Shown one piece after another: positions 1-8,436 of a stretch of DNA of 27,417 nt; position 1 is the first letter of the stretch; the number at the start of each line of letters is the position of its first letter. Source of the DNA: an uncultured Ilumatobacter sp. (lineage in GTDB: Bacteria; Actinomycetota; Acidimicrobiia; Acidimicrobiales; Ilumatobacteraceae). Position numbers and translations under genes: made by a program. The notes beneath the pieces were generated by a model that made no database searches, was not told the DNA's origin, and saw nothing but the letters and a program-made list of their open reading frames with translations. The stretch is taken from positions 1 to 27,417 of the forward strand of contig CALICC010000147.1 of NCBI GenBank assembly GCA_938049325.1, written 5' to 3'.

Positions 1-461
1 CGCATGCCTTGTTTCGCGTGCGGCTGCTTGAACTCATCGGGGACGTTGGTGGGGTCGTAGTAGAGGTCGCGCTTGCCGTATGGCCACAACACGTCGTGCA
101 GGATCATCACCGGCATCGACTGACCTGCGTCACGGGCCACCTTCGCGAGCAGGCGGCACTCGTTGTAGACCGTGTACCAGTTGTGATCGCCGTCGATCAA
201 CGCCGCGTCCATCGGCGGCATGTCGCCGAGCACGTCGAGACTCAGCGCGCGGTGAAACACGTATCGACCGCCGAACTGCTTCGCGTGCTCCGCCGGGTCG
301 AACGACGGCAATGGGTCGATCACGTGGATCTCGCCGTCTTCGCCGAGCACATCGAGCACCTGCACGGTGTTCTCACCCTTGAGTGCGCCGATTTCGACCA
401 CACGCTTTGCCTTGATCGCCTTGATGACCGGGGCGATTGCGGTATCCCAGAGTGGAAACAC
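1..461 (-). CDS. Class I SAM-dependent methyltransferase (Methyltransf_24-like), 3' part cut off by window edge
   Basis: The minus-strand frame is open from a GTG at 461 to the left edge, giving 153 codons with no stop. The start is supported by GAGGAG in the 3' end of the upstream ATPase gene, about 9 nt before the GTG. Visible motifs are VVEIGALKGENT (SAM-binding glycine loop), an acidic HVIDPLP strand end, and ALIDGDHNWYTVYNE followed by ILHDVLWPYGKRD. These are typical of Methyltransf_24-type enzymes found in glycan clusters. It lies 3 nt after the ABC ATPase stop and is probably the last visible gene of the polysaccharide operon. It may methylate a sugar or cap a chain, but the acceptor cannot be told from the sequence. 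Family call is fairly sure; role is inference. Confidence 0.8.
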   Translation of the reverse strand, partial: MFPLWDTAIAPVIKAIKAKRVVEIGALKGENTVQVLDVLGEDGEIHVIDPLPSFDPAEHAKQFGGRYVFHRALSLDVLGDMPPMDAALIDGDHNWYTVYNECRLLAKVARDAGQSMPVMILHDVLWPYGKRDLYYDPTNVPDEFKQPHAKQGM

Positions 462-464
462 GAG

Positions 465-1292
465 TCAGTTCTCCTCTTGCTGTTCCTGTTTGAGCGCTTC
501 GAAGTGTTCGGGGGTCAACACCGACGACACATCGAATTCTGGCTCTCGGTTCTCGGCGTCGGCCAGATACGCCTCGCCAACTGTTGTGGGATCGCCCAGT
601 GCGCGGATCTCCCCTGCCTTCAACCATGCAATTCGATCGCACGAGTCGATCAGGTTGTCGACGTTGTGGCTGACCATGATCACCGTGCCCGCATCGGCCA
701 GGATCTCGTCGATCCGCTTCTTGCTTCGAGCGATGAAGGCGGCGTCGCCGACTGCCAACGCCTCGTCGACCAGCAAGATGTCGGGCTGGGTGAGCGTTGC
801 GACGGTGAAGTTCAACCGGGCCCGCATGCCCGACGAGTACGACTTCAGCGGCCGGTCGATCGCGTCACCGATTCCGACGAACTCGATCAAGTCGTCGAGC
901 TTCTCGTTGATCTCCTTGTACGTCAACCCAACGGCCAGTCCGCCGATAATCAGGTTGAGACGCCCAGAGACGCCGCCGCGCATTGCAGCCACACCGACGC
1001 CGAGCAGACGTGGACGCGACTTGACGCGAATACGACCTGCGTCGACCGGCAACAACCCGGTCATGGCCGCCAGCAGCGTCGACTTTCCGGAACCGTTCGA
1101 TCCGATCAACCCGAAGTACTCACCCTTGCGCAGCACCAAGTTCACGCCCTTGACGGCGCGCACGACCTTTTTTCGCCGTGGCGCCTCAGCCTTGGTGGCC
1201 AAGCTGCGCAGACGGCGCGGCTGATCGAGGTAGGTCGTGTACGAGACGTGGAGGTCTTCGATGATGGCAATGGGTTCGCCGATGTCCGTCAT
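465..1292 (-). CDS. Polysaccharide ABC exporter, ATP-binding subunit (Wzt/TagH type)
   Basis: This 275-residue ATPase powers export of a lipid-linked polysaccharide across the inner membrane with the permease just upstream. It has Walker A GSNGSGKST (about residues 65-73), signature YSSGMRARL, Walker B ILLVDEALAVGD and the H-loop in IMVSHNVDN. The N-terminal extension before Walker A (YTTYLD to RRKKVVRAVKGVNL) is typical of the TagH/Wzt group. The C-terminus is short and lacks the large carbohydrate-binding domain of E. coli O9a-type Wzt. The ATG at 1292 was chosen because it overlaps the permease stop by one base (TGATG), a usual coupling arrangement; a longer in-frame extension upstream would run inside the permease gene and shows no family similarity. 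Confidence 0.93.
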   Translation of the reverse strand: MTDIGEPIAIIEDLHVSYTTYLDQPRRLRSLATKAEAPRRKKVVRAVKGVNLVLRKGEYFGLIGSNGSGKSTLLAAMTGLLPVDAGRIRVKSRPRLLGVGVAAMRGGVSGRLNLIIGGLAVGLTYKEINEKLDDLIEFVGIGDAIDRPLKSYSSGMRARLNFTVATLTQPDILLVDEALAVGDAAFIARSKKRIDEILADAGTVIMVSHNVDNLIDSCDRIAWLKAGEIRALGDPTTVGEAYLADAENREPEFDVSSVLTPEHFEALKQEQQEEN

Positions 1293-2149
1293 CACGACCC
1301 CGCATACCGATGCTCGGCGCGCATGAAGACGATCAGACCGACCACGGGCAGAACGAGGCTGTACACGATGAGCAGAATCACCACTTCGGGCAACAGCTCC
1401 TCGCCCATCAACGCCCACCGCATGAACGTCAACACGTCATACAGCGGGTTGATGGCAAAGAGTCGCACGCCGAGCTCGCTGTCGATGAACTGGCTCGGCT
1501 GGAAGAGCACACCCGACGCGTAGAACAGCAGGCGGATGACGTGCTGGATGACCTGACCAAGGTCGCGTACTGCGAATCCGGCGCGTGCCATCAGCCACGC
1601 CGTGCCGAGGCAGATGAAGAAGCACGACACCATGCCGGGCACGACAAAGAACCACTCCAGTGACGGACGCTCGCCCGTCAGGAACAGCGCACCGAAGAGC
1701 ACGACGAGTGCAGGGGCGAACGCCATCATCTGTCCGATGACGGAGGTGACGGGCAGCAGTGCACGCGGAAAATCGACTGAGCGGATCAGACCGGCGTTGG
1801 ACTCGATCGCATTGAGCCCATCGGTCATCGTGCGCGTCATCACCGTGAAGAGCAGCACCCCGATGACGAGGAATCCGACGTAGTTGTCAATGCCGCGGTC
1901 GACTTCGAGGATCAGGCCGAAGATCACGTAGTAGACGAGGAAGGTGAACGCCGGGTTGAGGAAGTGCCAGAACTGCCCGATGAGTGTGTTGACCTTCTGC
2001 ACGCGCAGGTCGTGATACGGAACGATGACGGCGAACTCACGGCGCGACCAGAGGTCTCGGAGATAATCACCGAGTCGGGGCACTTGACCCAGTTCGATGA
2101 AATCGTCGGTGTGCGCGAGGTCGCCCTCCGCCAATTCGTTAATCGCCAT
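1292..2149 (-). CDS. Polysaccharide ABC exporter, permease subunit (Wzm/TagG, ABC-2 type)
   Basis: The 285-residue protein has an amphipathic N-terminus with the family-typical stretch RDLWSRREFAVIVPYHDLRV, then about six hydrophobic segments, including FLVYYVIFGLIL, FLVIGVLLFTVMTRT, FAPALVVLFGALFL and VILLIVYSLVLPVVGLIVF. The sequence LLFYASGVLFQPSQF before the last helices is characteristic of ABC-2 polysaccharide/teichoic acid exporters. It pairs with the ATPase whose start overlaps its stop. The ATG at 2149 is preceded by a GGGAG ribosome site about 6 nt upstream, and only 9 nt separate it from the glycosyltransferase stop. The exported polymer is probably the product of the glycosyltransferase and sulfotransferase in the same operon. 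Confidence 0.93.
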   Translation of the reverse strand: MAINELAEGDLAHTDDFIELGQVPRLGDYLRDLWSRREFAVIVPYHDLRVQKVNTLIGQFWHFLNPAFTFLVYYVIFGLILEVDRGIDNYVGFLVIGVLLFTVMTRTMTDGLNAIESNAGLIRSVDFPRALLPVTSVIGQMMAFAPALVVLFGALFLTGERPSLEWFFVVPGMVSCFFICLGTAWLMARAGFAVRDLGQVIQHVIRLLFYASGVLFQPSQFIDSELGVRLFAINPLYDVLTFMRWALMGEELLPEVVILLIVYSLVLPVVGLIVFMRAEHRYAGS

Positions 2150-2158
2150 GGTTCTCCC

Positions 2159-4213
2159 TCATCGCCCGAGCTCCAAGATCTTTGCCATCGTGGACATCGC
2201 CGCCTCGGGGCCGAAGTGCTCCTGAACTGTATCCAAACCGTTGCGGGAAAGAGCGTTCCACAATTCGTCGTCGCGTTGCAGGCGAACCACCGCTGTGGCG
2301 AACTCTGCCGCCTCATCAGCGATGAGGGCATGTACACCATCGACCACGGGAGCACCCTCGACCGACACCGACGTGCCAACCACCGGAAGCCCGACCGCCA
2401 ACGACTGCGTCACCTTGCCCTTGACACCAGCGCCGAAGCGCAGCGGCGCAACACTCATCCGAACCGAGCGTTGCAACGGTCCGAGGTCAGCGACGAACCC
2501 GTGAATGACGACGTTCGGGCCCGCGAGGCGCTCGATGTCGGGAATCATGCGCGATCCCACGACGTGCAGGACCGCATCAGGTTGTTCGGCGACGACCATC
2601 GGGAGCACGTCGTTGACGAACCACTGCATGGCATCAACGTTCGGCGGATGTTCGAAGCCGCCCACGAAGAGCAATCCCGAGCGGTCGGCGGCGTCGGCGT
2701 CCGCAACGTCGCCGAAGTCGCCGGGCCGATGGACGTTGCCGAGCACCTCGACCTGGGCCGATGGAGCAAGTTCTTCGAGAAGATCCAGCTCGCTCGTGCT
2801 GCAGACCAGCGTCACGTCGGACCGATCGATCGCCGACAGTTCGTCATCGCGAATTCGGTCGGCTTCCGTTGCGGCCGCACGGTCTCCCGACAGCCGGGCC
2901 GCCCGAGCAAGACGCAAGAAGTGAAGATCGACCGTGTCGTACACGACCGTCGCATCGGGGCACCAGCGACGCACGTCGGTGAGATGTTCTTCCGCGACTT
3001 CGAGTCTGCTCACGACCACGGCGTCGAACTCCTTGCCGCGTCGCCGAAGGAACTGTTCGACCGAACGGATCGCAGGACGCGCAACCACTTCGACTCCCCT
3101 CGTTCGCAGGGCCTGTGCGTACGGCTCATCGGCCGCCAGGTTGTGCGGCAGAAACGTGCACCGGCAGTTCGCTGCGGTCAGCGACAACAACAAGTTCTGC
3201 ATCCGAAGCGACCCCGAGTCCATGTCGGGGGTCAACATGCGAGCGTCGATCACCAGCACTCGTCGCTCGACCGTTCGCTCCCGCTCGCGCTCGGGCTCCA
3301 CACCGTTGGCGCGCCGGGTTGCGAGCACGGAGTCCCACTTGCGCAGGAACGTCGCATGGTTCACGACCTGATGGTGTTTGCCCTCCTGCTCCACGTCGGT
3401 GCCGTACGACTTCCCCTCGTGGTGCACCACGACCGAGCCCGGTTGGTACATCACCGATCGTCCGGAGCGAGCAATGCGCAGACACAGGTCGGTGTCTTCG
3501 TAGTACGCCGGGGTGTAGTCGGTATCGAAGCCACCGAGCTCGTTCCAGACCGACCGGTCGACCATCAACGAGGCGGCCGAAACGTAGTCAGCCCGGCGGG
3601 CGTAGTCGTACTCGGAGTGGCGTGGATCACCGCCGCGGCCGTAGTTCCATGCGGATGCATCGTTCCAGACGATGCCCCCGGCCTCCTGCAACGTTCCGTC
3701 GCCGTACACGAGCTTGCTGCCCGCGGCCGCCGCATGCGGGAAGTCGACGAACGTGCGCAGCAACGCGTCGCCGGCTTGCGGCCCGATCTCAGTGTCGCTG
3801 TTGAGTAGCCAGACATAGTCGCCCAGAGCTTGCGCTGCAGCGTTGTTGCAGGTGATGAGAAAACCCTGGTTGACGTCGTTGTCGAGAATCCGGATGCCCT
3901 CAACCTCGCGTACCGGTGCGAACTCCGCAGGATCGCTCGCGTCGTTCGCGACGATGACCTCGAACGCAGCCGACGGCGGATGTGCTGCAATCGAACGCAG
4001 ACACGCCTCGACGTCGTCGATCGCTCCGTGCACCGGGATGATGATCGATATCACGGGAATCGAGCTGGTCGGCAGCGCCGGAACGGCGTTGGCTTCGGGG
4101 GCTCCGATCGGCGACCGACCGAAGAGTGCGTCGAGCGCGTCCTGTTGTCGATCGAGTCGATACAGCAGTCGTCGCTCGACGTCGTCGAGGCGGCGTTCGA
4201 ACGTCTCCGTCAC
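2159..4213 (-). CDS. Bifunctional glycosyltransferase, GT2 domain plus GT4-type domain
   Basis: This 684-residue cytoplasmic protein has two glycosyltransferase halves. Residues about 1-30 form a coiled coil (RRLDDVERRLLYRLDRQQ). Residues about 45-290 are a GT2 fold with ISIIIPVHGAIDDVEACL, VANDASD, the nucleotide-sugar acidic site LLNSDTE and the YYEDTDLCLRI motif of rhamnosyl-type GT2 enzymes. Residues about 315-680 resemble the Glyco_trans_1_4/GT4 group: VVYDTVDLHFLR, LLFVGGFEHPPNVDAMQWF, PLRFGAGVKGKVTQSLAVG. The start is the GTG at 4213, which overlaps the stop of the upstream sulfotransferase (GTGA); the longer ATG frame at 4297 would lie inside that gene. It probably adds two successive sugars of the repeat unit; donor and acceptor are unknown. 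Confidence 0.9.
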   Translation of the reverse strand: MTETFERRLDDVERRLLYRLDRQQDALDALFGRSPIGAPEANAVPALPTSSIPVISIIIPVHGAIDDVEACLRSIAAHPPSAAFEVIVANDASDPAEFAPVREVEGIRILDNDVNQGFLITCNNAAAQALGDYVWLLNSDTEIGPQAGDALLRTFVDFPHAAAAGSKLVYGDGTLQEAGGIVWNDASAWNYGRGGDPRHSEYDYARRADYVSAASLMVDRSVWNELGGFDTDYTPAYYEDTDLCLRIARSGRSVMYQPGSVVVHHEGKSYGTDVEQEGKHHQVVNHATFLRKWDSVLATRRANGVEPERERERTVERRVLVIDARMLTPDMDSGSLRMQNLLLSLTAANCRCTFLPHNLAADEPYAQALRTRGVEVVARPAIRSVEQFLRRRGKEFDAVVVSRLEVAEEHLTDVRRWCPDATVVYDTVDLHFLRLARAARLSGDRAAATEADRIRDDELSAIDRSDVTLVCSTSELDLLEELAPSAQVEVLGNVHRPGDFGDVADADAADRSGLLFVGGFEHPPNVDAMQWFVNDVLPMVVAEQPDAVLHVVGSRMIPDIERLAGPNVVIHGFVADLGPLQRSVRMSVAPLRFGAGVKGKVTQSLAVGLPVVGTSVSVEGAPVVDGVHALIADEAAEFATAVVRLQRDDELWNALSRNGLDTVQEHFGPEAAMSTMAKILELGR

Positions 4214-5592
4214 GTCGATCCAGGACGGGCCACCGCGGTGCACACGAGGTGCGGGCCCAACGAACGGCGAGCAGGCCGCCGCTCGTCGACGCGCCAACCG
4301 TTGGCTTCGAGCGTGGCGATCGGTTCCGCATCGTCACCCTCGGCAACGGCGACGACCATTCGGGCCCCGGACGAGACGGTGCGACGAAGCCCCGCTGTGA
4401 GGTGTGCGAATCCGCTGGTGGTGTCCGGCGGGCGCTGCACGAAGACGACGTCGTACTTCGACGCGAGAATCCACTGCGAGTCGGGTCCCACGCTGTTGAC
4501 GTCGAACGGTACGAGTTGAGCGGCACGACTCGCTGGGTGCTCAGCGACGTAGTCCACCATCTTGTCGGACCCCTCGAGCCCGAGGTAGCCGCCGACGACA
4601 GCTTCACCTCTGGCAAGCGACTCGAGCATGTCGGTGTGATTCCCCACGGCGAGGACGTGAGTCTTCGACAGATCGGGTCGGTCGCAGAGAGCCGCCAGGT
4701 ATGCATGCAGTGGCGTGCCGGTGCGCCCCCACTCGTCACGTGGCGACCGAATCGCCCCGGGGATCCTGTACGACGGCGGTTCGGACGACGGCGCCACGAC
4801 TTCGGGAGCGTTCGCGGCAGGCGAGGTCTCTTCAGGCGCCTGAAACAGCGGCTCGAAGCGGGAACCCGCGAAGTAGCTCTGCAGTTCCTCGAAGTTCGTC
4901 ACCAGGTTGCTGACGTGCGGCGCGATCTTGATCGTCCGGGTGGTGAGCGTTCGACTCTCGATGTCGAGGAACGCACAGATCCGAGCAGACTCTCCCGCGA
5001 TATCGCGCGTGAGGGCGTCATAGTCGAGTTGTAGGACGTCGTGGTCGGCAAACCAGGCGTCGAGTAAGCCTTGGCGCTCTTCGGCAAGCACGAAGTCGCG
5101 CTCCGCCTTCTTCGGGTTGATCTCTACCGGTTCGAACTCCGGCTTGTCTTCTTCGCGCACTGCCATGGTCACGCCGGTGACCTTGTTCACCATCACCCAT
5201 GAGATGTAGCGATGCAGAAGATTGCTGCGGTTGAGGTGCAACACCTTGATCGACGTGTCGGCGCGCAGTCCTGCGAGGAGAGCGCTGTACTTGCGCAAGA
5301 CGAGCTCGTCAGACTTGATCTTGAAACCGCCCCAGAGGTGATCGCCCGCATAGAATCCGGCGCGATTCATGAAATCGACGGGATCGCGTTTGCGCCAGCG
5401 AATCAGATCGGACTCCGACCCCAACGTGTCGAGATACGGACGAACGGTCGGATCGAAGCCGCCGATCTTGTCGGTCAAGGCAAGGACCTCGGAATTCGAG
5501 ACGCAGTCCGGGTGCGACCGCAGCAGGTGAACGAGCATCGTGCTTCCGGAACGCGCCGGGCACACGATGATGAAGCGGCGGGAATCGGTCAT
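4210..5592 (-). CDS. Sulfotransferase fused to a methyltransferase-like C-terminal domain
   Basis: The first ~240 of 460 residues are a PAPS-dependent sulfotransferase. The 5'-phosphosulfate loop is IIVCPARSGSTMLVHLL (residues 8-24) and the 3'-phosphate site is LHLNRSNLLHRYISW. After a Pro/Ser/Glu-rich linker, residues about 285-455 look like a Rossmann methyltransferase: HVLAVGNHTDMLESL in the place of the SAM glycine loop, GGYLGLEGSD as the acidic strand, then YDVVFVQRPPD. The loop VGNHTD departs from the usual VGCGTG form, so activity is doubtful. The ATG at 5592 overlaps the preceding small ORF (ATGA), and its stop overlaps the next start. It would transfer sulfate to a sugar hydroxyl of the exported polymer; that substrate is inferred from its place in the operon. 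Confidence 0.85.
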   Translation of the reverse strand: MTDSRRFIIVCPARSGSTMLVHLLRSHPDCVSNSEVLALTDKIGGFDPTVRPYLDTLGSESDLIRWRKRDPVDFMNRAGFYAGDHLWGGFKIKSDELVLRKYSALLAGLRADTSIKVLHLNRSNLLHRYISWVMVNKVTGVTMAVREEDKPEFEPVEINPKKAERDFVLAEERQGLLDAWFADHDVLQLDYDALTRDIAGESARICAFLDIESRTLTTRTIKIAPHVSNLVTNFEELQSYFAGSRFEPLFQAPEETSPAANAPEVVAPSSEPPSYRIPGAIRSPRDEWGRTGTPLHAYLAALCDRPDLSKTHVLAVGNHTDMLESLARGEAVVGGYLGLEGSDKMVDYVAEHPASRAAQLVPFDVNSVGPDSQWILASKYDVVFVQRPPDTTSGFAHLTAGLRRTVSSGARMVVAVAEGDDAEPIATLEANGWRVDERRPARRSLGPHLVCTAVARPGST

Positions 5593-5921
5593 TGCTTCGG
5601 TGTCCCTACCGGCCCGCTCGGGCCACTCGATTCGAGAAAGCGATCGACGATCTCCGTACGCCGAGCGGCCTCTGCGGGGGCGACGACCGAGCGCTCGCTC
5701 GCGAGTCGACGAGCCCGGCGCGCCGTGCGCACGCGACGTCGCACGCTCGCCGGGATCCGCTTGCTCTTGCGGACGACGCGAAAACCGAGCCGGCGAATCC
5801 CGCGGTCGGGCATCGCCCGCTCGCGCAGTTCGCGAACCTGCTGCTCCTGTTCATCGAGCCGTGCCATGACGGTGCGTTCGAGGTCGCGCAACCTCGCAGC
5901 AAGTTGATCATCCGACACCAT
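5589..5921 (-). CDS. Small basic coiled-coil protein at the head of the polysaccharide operon
   Basis: This is a 110-residue protein of no family I recognise. Residues about 6-36 are a predicted coiled coil (AARLRDLERTVMARLDEQEQ). They are followed by an Arg-rich stretch (about residues 40-80, e.g. SVRRRVRTARRARRL) and a flexible tail. Its stop overlaps the sulfotransferase start (ATGA), which supports translation as the first operon gene. The ATG at 5921 is preceded by GGTGGAG about 10 nt upstream; an ATG at 5942 in the same frame is also possible. The coiled coil is strikingly similar to the N-terminus of the bifunctional glycosyltransferase two genes on, suggesting a docking or assembly role (inference). 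Coding status rests on the overlap and on that similarity. Confidence 0.65.
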   Translation of the reverse strand: MVSDDQLAARLRDLERTVMARLDEQEQQVRELRERAMPDRGIRRLGFRVVRKSKRIPASVRRRVRTARRARRLASERSVVAPAEAARRTEIVDRFLESSGPSGPVGTPKQ

Positions 5922-6063
5922 GACCCGTCCAGTCTCCACCATCTCGACGCTGGCGCGTCCTCAGCTCAACCACCGCAGCGTAGCGGCCCACCAGAACGAG
6001 CCGAAAAACCACCCTGCATTGGGCGATCTTTCTGCATGGCGAGCCACGTGCGAGAATCTTCCC

Positions 6064-8436
6064 GTGTACCGAGGCAGGCGGCGTCTTCATACTCAGATCG
6101 GGCGCGCCTCGCGCGTGCTCATGGCATCTCTGATCGCCGTCACCGTGGCGACCGCGAGCGAATCAGTCGGGCCCGCACGCTTTGCCGCGGCACACACTCC
6201 CCACGACCCCGCCTCACACATCGAGCTGTCGGCAACATTTGCCGCCGACGGCACGGGCTTTGCTGTCGTCGACGGCCGCATACTTCGCACGACCGATGCG
6301 TTTGCCTCGACGACGATGATCAACAACGGGCTGACTGGCGGCGACGTCGTCTCGGTGGCGATGGCGCCCTCTGACGCTCAAGTCGTCTACGCAGCCGGCC
6401 TCGCTGGGGACATCTATCGCTCGACGAACAGTGGGCAGGCCTTCGAGCGCCTCGTCGTCGACGCGAACGAACGCTTCGGCCTGGTCGAGGTCGCAGCGGA
6501 CAATCCGAGCGTTGTGCTCGCCGTCGGTGTCGCTGGCGTGATGTACCGCTCCGTCGACGGAGGAACCAGCTGGTCGCCGGTGACCGATCTCGGAACGGTT
6601 TCCGCGATCGAGTCGGCGCGTGGCGGAGCCAGCCGCTTTGTTGCAGGAAACGGCGCCGGTCAGGTCTTCGTTTCGTCCGACAACGGCGTTTCATGGGACG
6701 CGTCAAGCCCGCCGTTCAGCTCGGCCGTGACGGCAATCGGATTCTCCGAAATCGACCAGCTCGACGTCGTGGTGAGCACCGCAACCGGCGAAGTTCACCG
6801 ATCCGTCGATGGTGGCACCACCTTCACCTCGCGAGCCGCCGTGGGAATCGCCGGCACGAACGTTCGGGGCATCAGCCTCGCGGAGAATCCAGGAGGCCCT
6901 CGGATCATCTGGGCGACCACCGATGCGGGCGCCTACCGTTCGACCGACGACGGTGCGTCCTTCGTCCCGGTGCTCGACGGTCTCAGCGCGGACCGCGAGG
7001 CCAACGGTCAGCTCGCGTTCGCATTCCGGACGATCGCGGCCACCTCCGATGCTGCCGGCCGCCCGTTCGTTGCGGTCGCCGGCTTCGACGGCGTCTTCCT
7101 GCTCGACTCTGACACAGAGCGGTGGGCCAGTGTGGAGACGTTCGCAGATGCGATCACCGGCATCGCCGTTTCACCGACCTTCGGCACCGATCGGACCATC
7201 GCTGTGACGACATACTCGAAGGGGGCCTACACGTCGACCGACGGGGGCGACACCTACCGGCTGACCAGTCGCGGGCTCACCCAGGACAGCGTGGGTCGTT
7301 CGAACACCGTGCTGCCGGTCCAGCGTTTGCAGGCGGTCGAGTTCTCACCCGACTTCGCCGACAGCGAAGACCTTTTCACCGCGACGACCGACAAGTTCGC
7401 CGTATCGACGGATGCGGGGCGGAACTGGAAGGAGGTCCTCGTCGCGCCGCCCGTCACCGAGGGCCCGAAGGTTCGCCATTTCGCGATCGGAGTCGGCACC
7501 ACCGTGATCGGCCCGACGATCATTCTCGGATCGAGCCAAGGCGTGATCTACCGCAGCGACAGAGGAGGAGCGCAGGGAACCTGGAAGGCAACGACCGACA
7601 CGGGAAGCCGGGTGCGCAACATCGTCCTCAGTCCGACGTTCTCGACGATTCCGGAGCTGTTCGTGAGCACCCAAGGCGGCGTCCTGTACAGCGACAACGG
7701 TGCCACCACATTCGTCACGGTGAACACGAGTGCTCGAGACGCTGTCTTGGCCATCTCGCCTGATTACCAGAGCGACCGGACGATCTTCGCCGGCGCAACG
7801 TCAGGGCTCGAGGTGAGCCGGGACGGCGGCCAGACGTGGAACACCCTCAGCGTCACAGCTGGGCCCACCGAGATCAGCGCCCTTGCCGTCTCGCCCAACT
7901 TCGCGATCGACGGCACGCTTCTGGTCAGCGTGAGCGGCATCGGGCTCTTCCGGTCGACCGATCGAGGTGCGACGTTCACGCCCGTTGCTCGCGAGTTGTC
8001 GGCGGACAATCTCATCGTGTCCGACTTCGGCCCGTTTCCTACGGCCAAGCCCTTGCAGTTCGCCGACGACGGCACGCTGGTTGCGTTCTCGGGGAGCGCA
8101 GTGTTGACGTCTGTCGACATGGGCGACACGTGGACGGTGCGCGAGCCGCCGTCCTATCTCGACTTCGTCGCACCGCCGCCACCGAACGAACCCAGCCCCG
8201 AAGCAACGGAGTCGTCGGAGCCACCGGTCACCGAAGCGCCCGGCGCGTTGAGTCCTCCCGCTACGGCGATTCCCCTCGAGGAGACAGGTGAGCGGAACCA
8301 ACGAATCTGGATCGTGACGTTGCTCGTGTGCGCCATCGCGCTTGGCGTGATGCTCATCACCGCCCGCGCTCGACGGGGACCGCTCAGGGCCTTTCGAGAA
8401 TCACTGCTTCGCGGGCGTCAAGCGTCACCGAAGTGA
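6064..8436 (+). CDS. Secreted, membrane-anchored Asp-box (BNR/sortilin-like) beta-propeller protein
   Basis: The preferred GTG start at 6064 gives 790 residues with an N-terminal signal: a basic RGRRRLHTQIGRASR then VLMASLIAVTVATA. The bulk carries about a dozen Asp-box motifs of the form S-x-D-x-G-x-x-W/F, e.g. YRSVDGGTSW, HRSVDGGTTF, YRSTDDGASF, EVSRDGGQTW, FRSTDRGATF and LTSVDMGDTW, indicating one large or two smaller beta-propellers. A Pro/Glu/Ser linker (about 8165-8280) leads to one membrane helix (IWIVTLLVCAIALGVMLIT) and a basic cytoplasmic tail, so the propeller lies outside the membrane. Such domains bind or cleave glycans or proteins; no catalytic set is evident, so a binding role is as likely. 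An ATG at 5920 is in frame but would put about 48 residues before the signal. It is divergent to the export operon. Confidence 0.82.
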   Translation: MYRGRRRLHTQIGRASRVLMASLIAVTVATASESVGPARFAAAHTPHDPASHIELSATFAADGTGFAVVDGRILRTTDAFASTTMINNGLTGGDVVSVAMAPSDAQVVYAAGLAGDIYRSTNSGQAFERLVVDANERFGLVEVAADNPSVVLAVGVAGVMYRSVDGGTSWSPVTDLGTVSAIESARGGASRFVAGNGAGQVFVSSDNGVSWDASSPPFSSAVTAIGFSEIDQLDVVVSTATGEVHRSVDGGTTFTSRAAVGIAGTNVRGISLAENPGGPRIIWATTDAGAYRSTDDGASFVPVLDGLSADREANGQLAFAFRTIAATSDAAGRPFVAVAGFDGVFLLDSDTERWASVETFADAITGIAVSPTFGTDRTIAVTTYSKGAYTSTDGGDTYRLTSRGLTQDSVGRSNTVLPVQRLQAVEFSPDFADSEDLFTATTDKFAVSTDAGRNWKEVLVAPPVTEGPKVRHFAIGVGTTVIGPTIILGSSQGVIYRSDRGGAQGTWKATTDTGSRVRNIVLSPTFSTIPELFVSTQGGVLYSDNGATTFVTVNTSARDAVLAISPDYQSDRTIFAGATSGLEVSRDGGQTWNTLSVTAGPTEISALAVSPNFAIDGTLLVSVSGIGLFRSTDRGATFTPVARELSADNLIVSDFGPFPTAKPLQFADDGTLVAFSGSAVLTSVDMGDTWTVREPPSYLDFVAPPPPNEPSPEATESSEPPVTEAPGALSPPATAIPLEETGERNQRIWIVTLLVCAIALGVMLITARARRGPLRAFRESLLRGRQASPK

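Noticed and set aside
9..1523. Long plus-strand open frame opposite the methyltransferase, ATPase and permease genes
   Set aside because: The minus strand carries clear ABC-ATPase and permease motifs; the plus reading is rich in Arg, His, Asp and Val without family motifs, as expected for a high-GC antisense shadow.
1964..3808. Plus-strand 614-codon open frame opposite the glycosyltransferase
   Set aside because: It is the antisense of a well-supported GT2-GT4 protein, has no recognisable motif and an Arg/His-rich composition.
5920..6063. N-terminal extension of the propeller protein from an ATG at 5920
   Set aside because: It would place about 48 non-hydrophobic residues before the signal helix and overlaps the divergent operon start; the GTG at 6064 gives a normal signal peptide.
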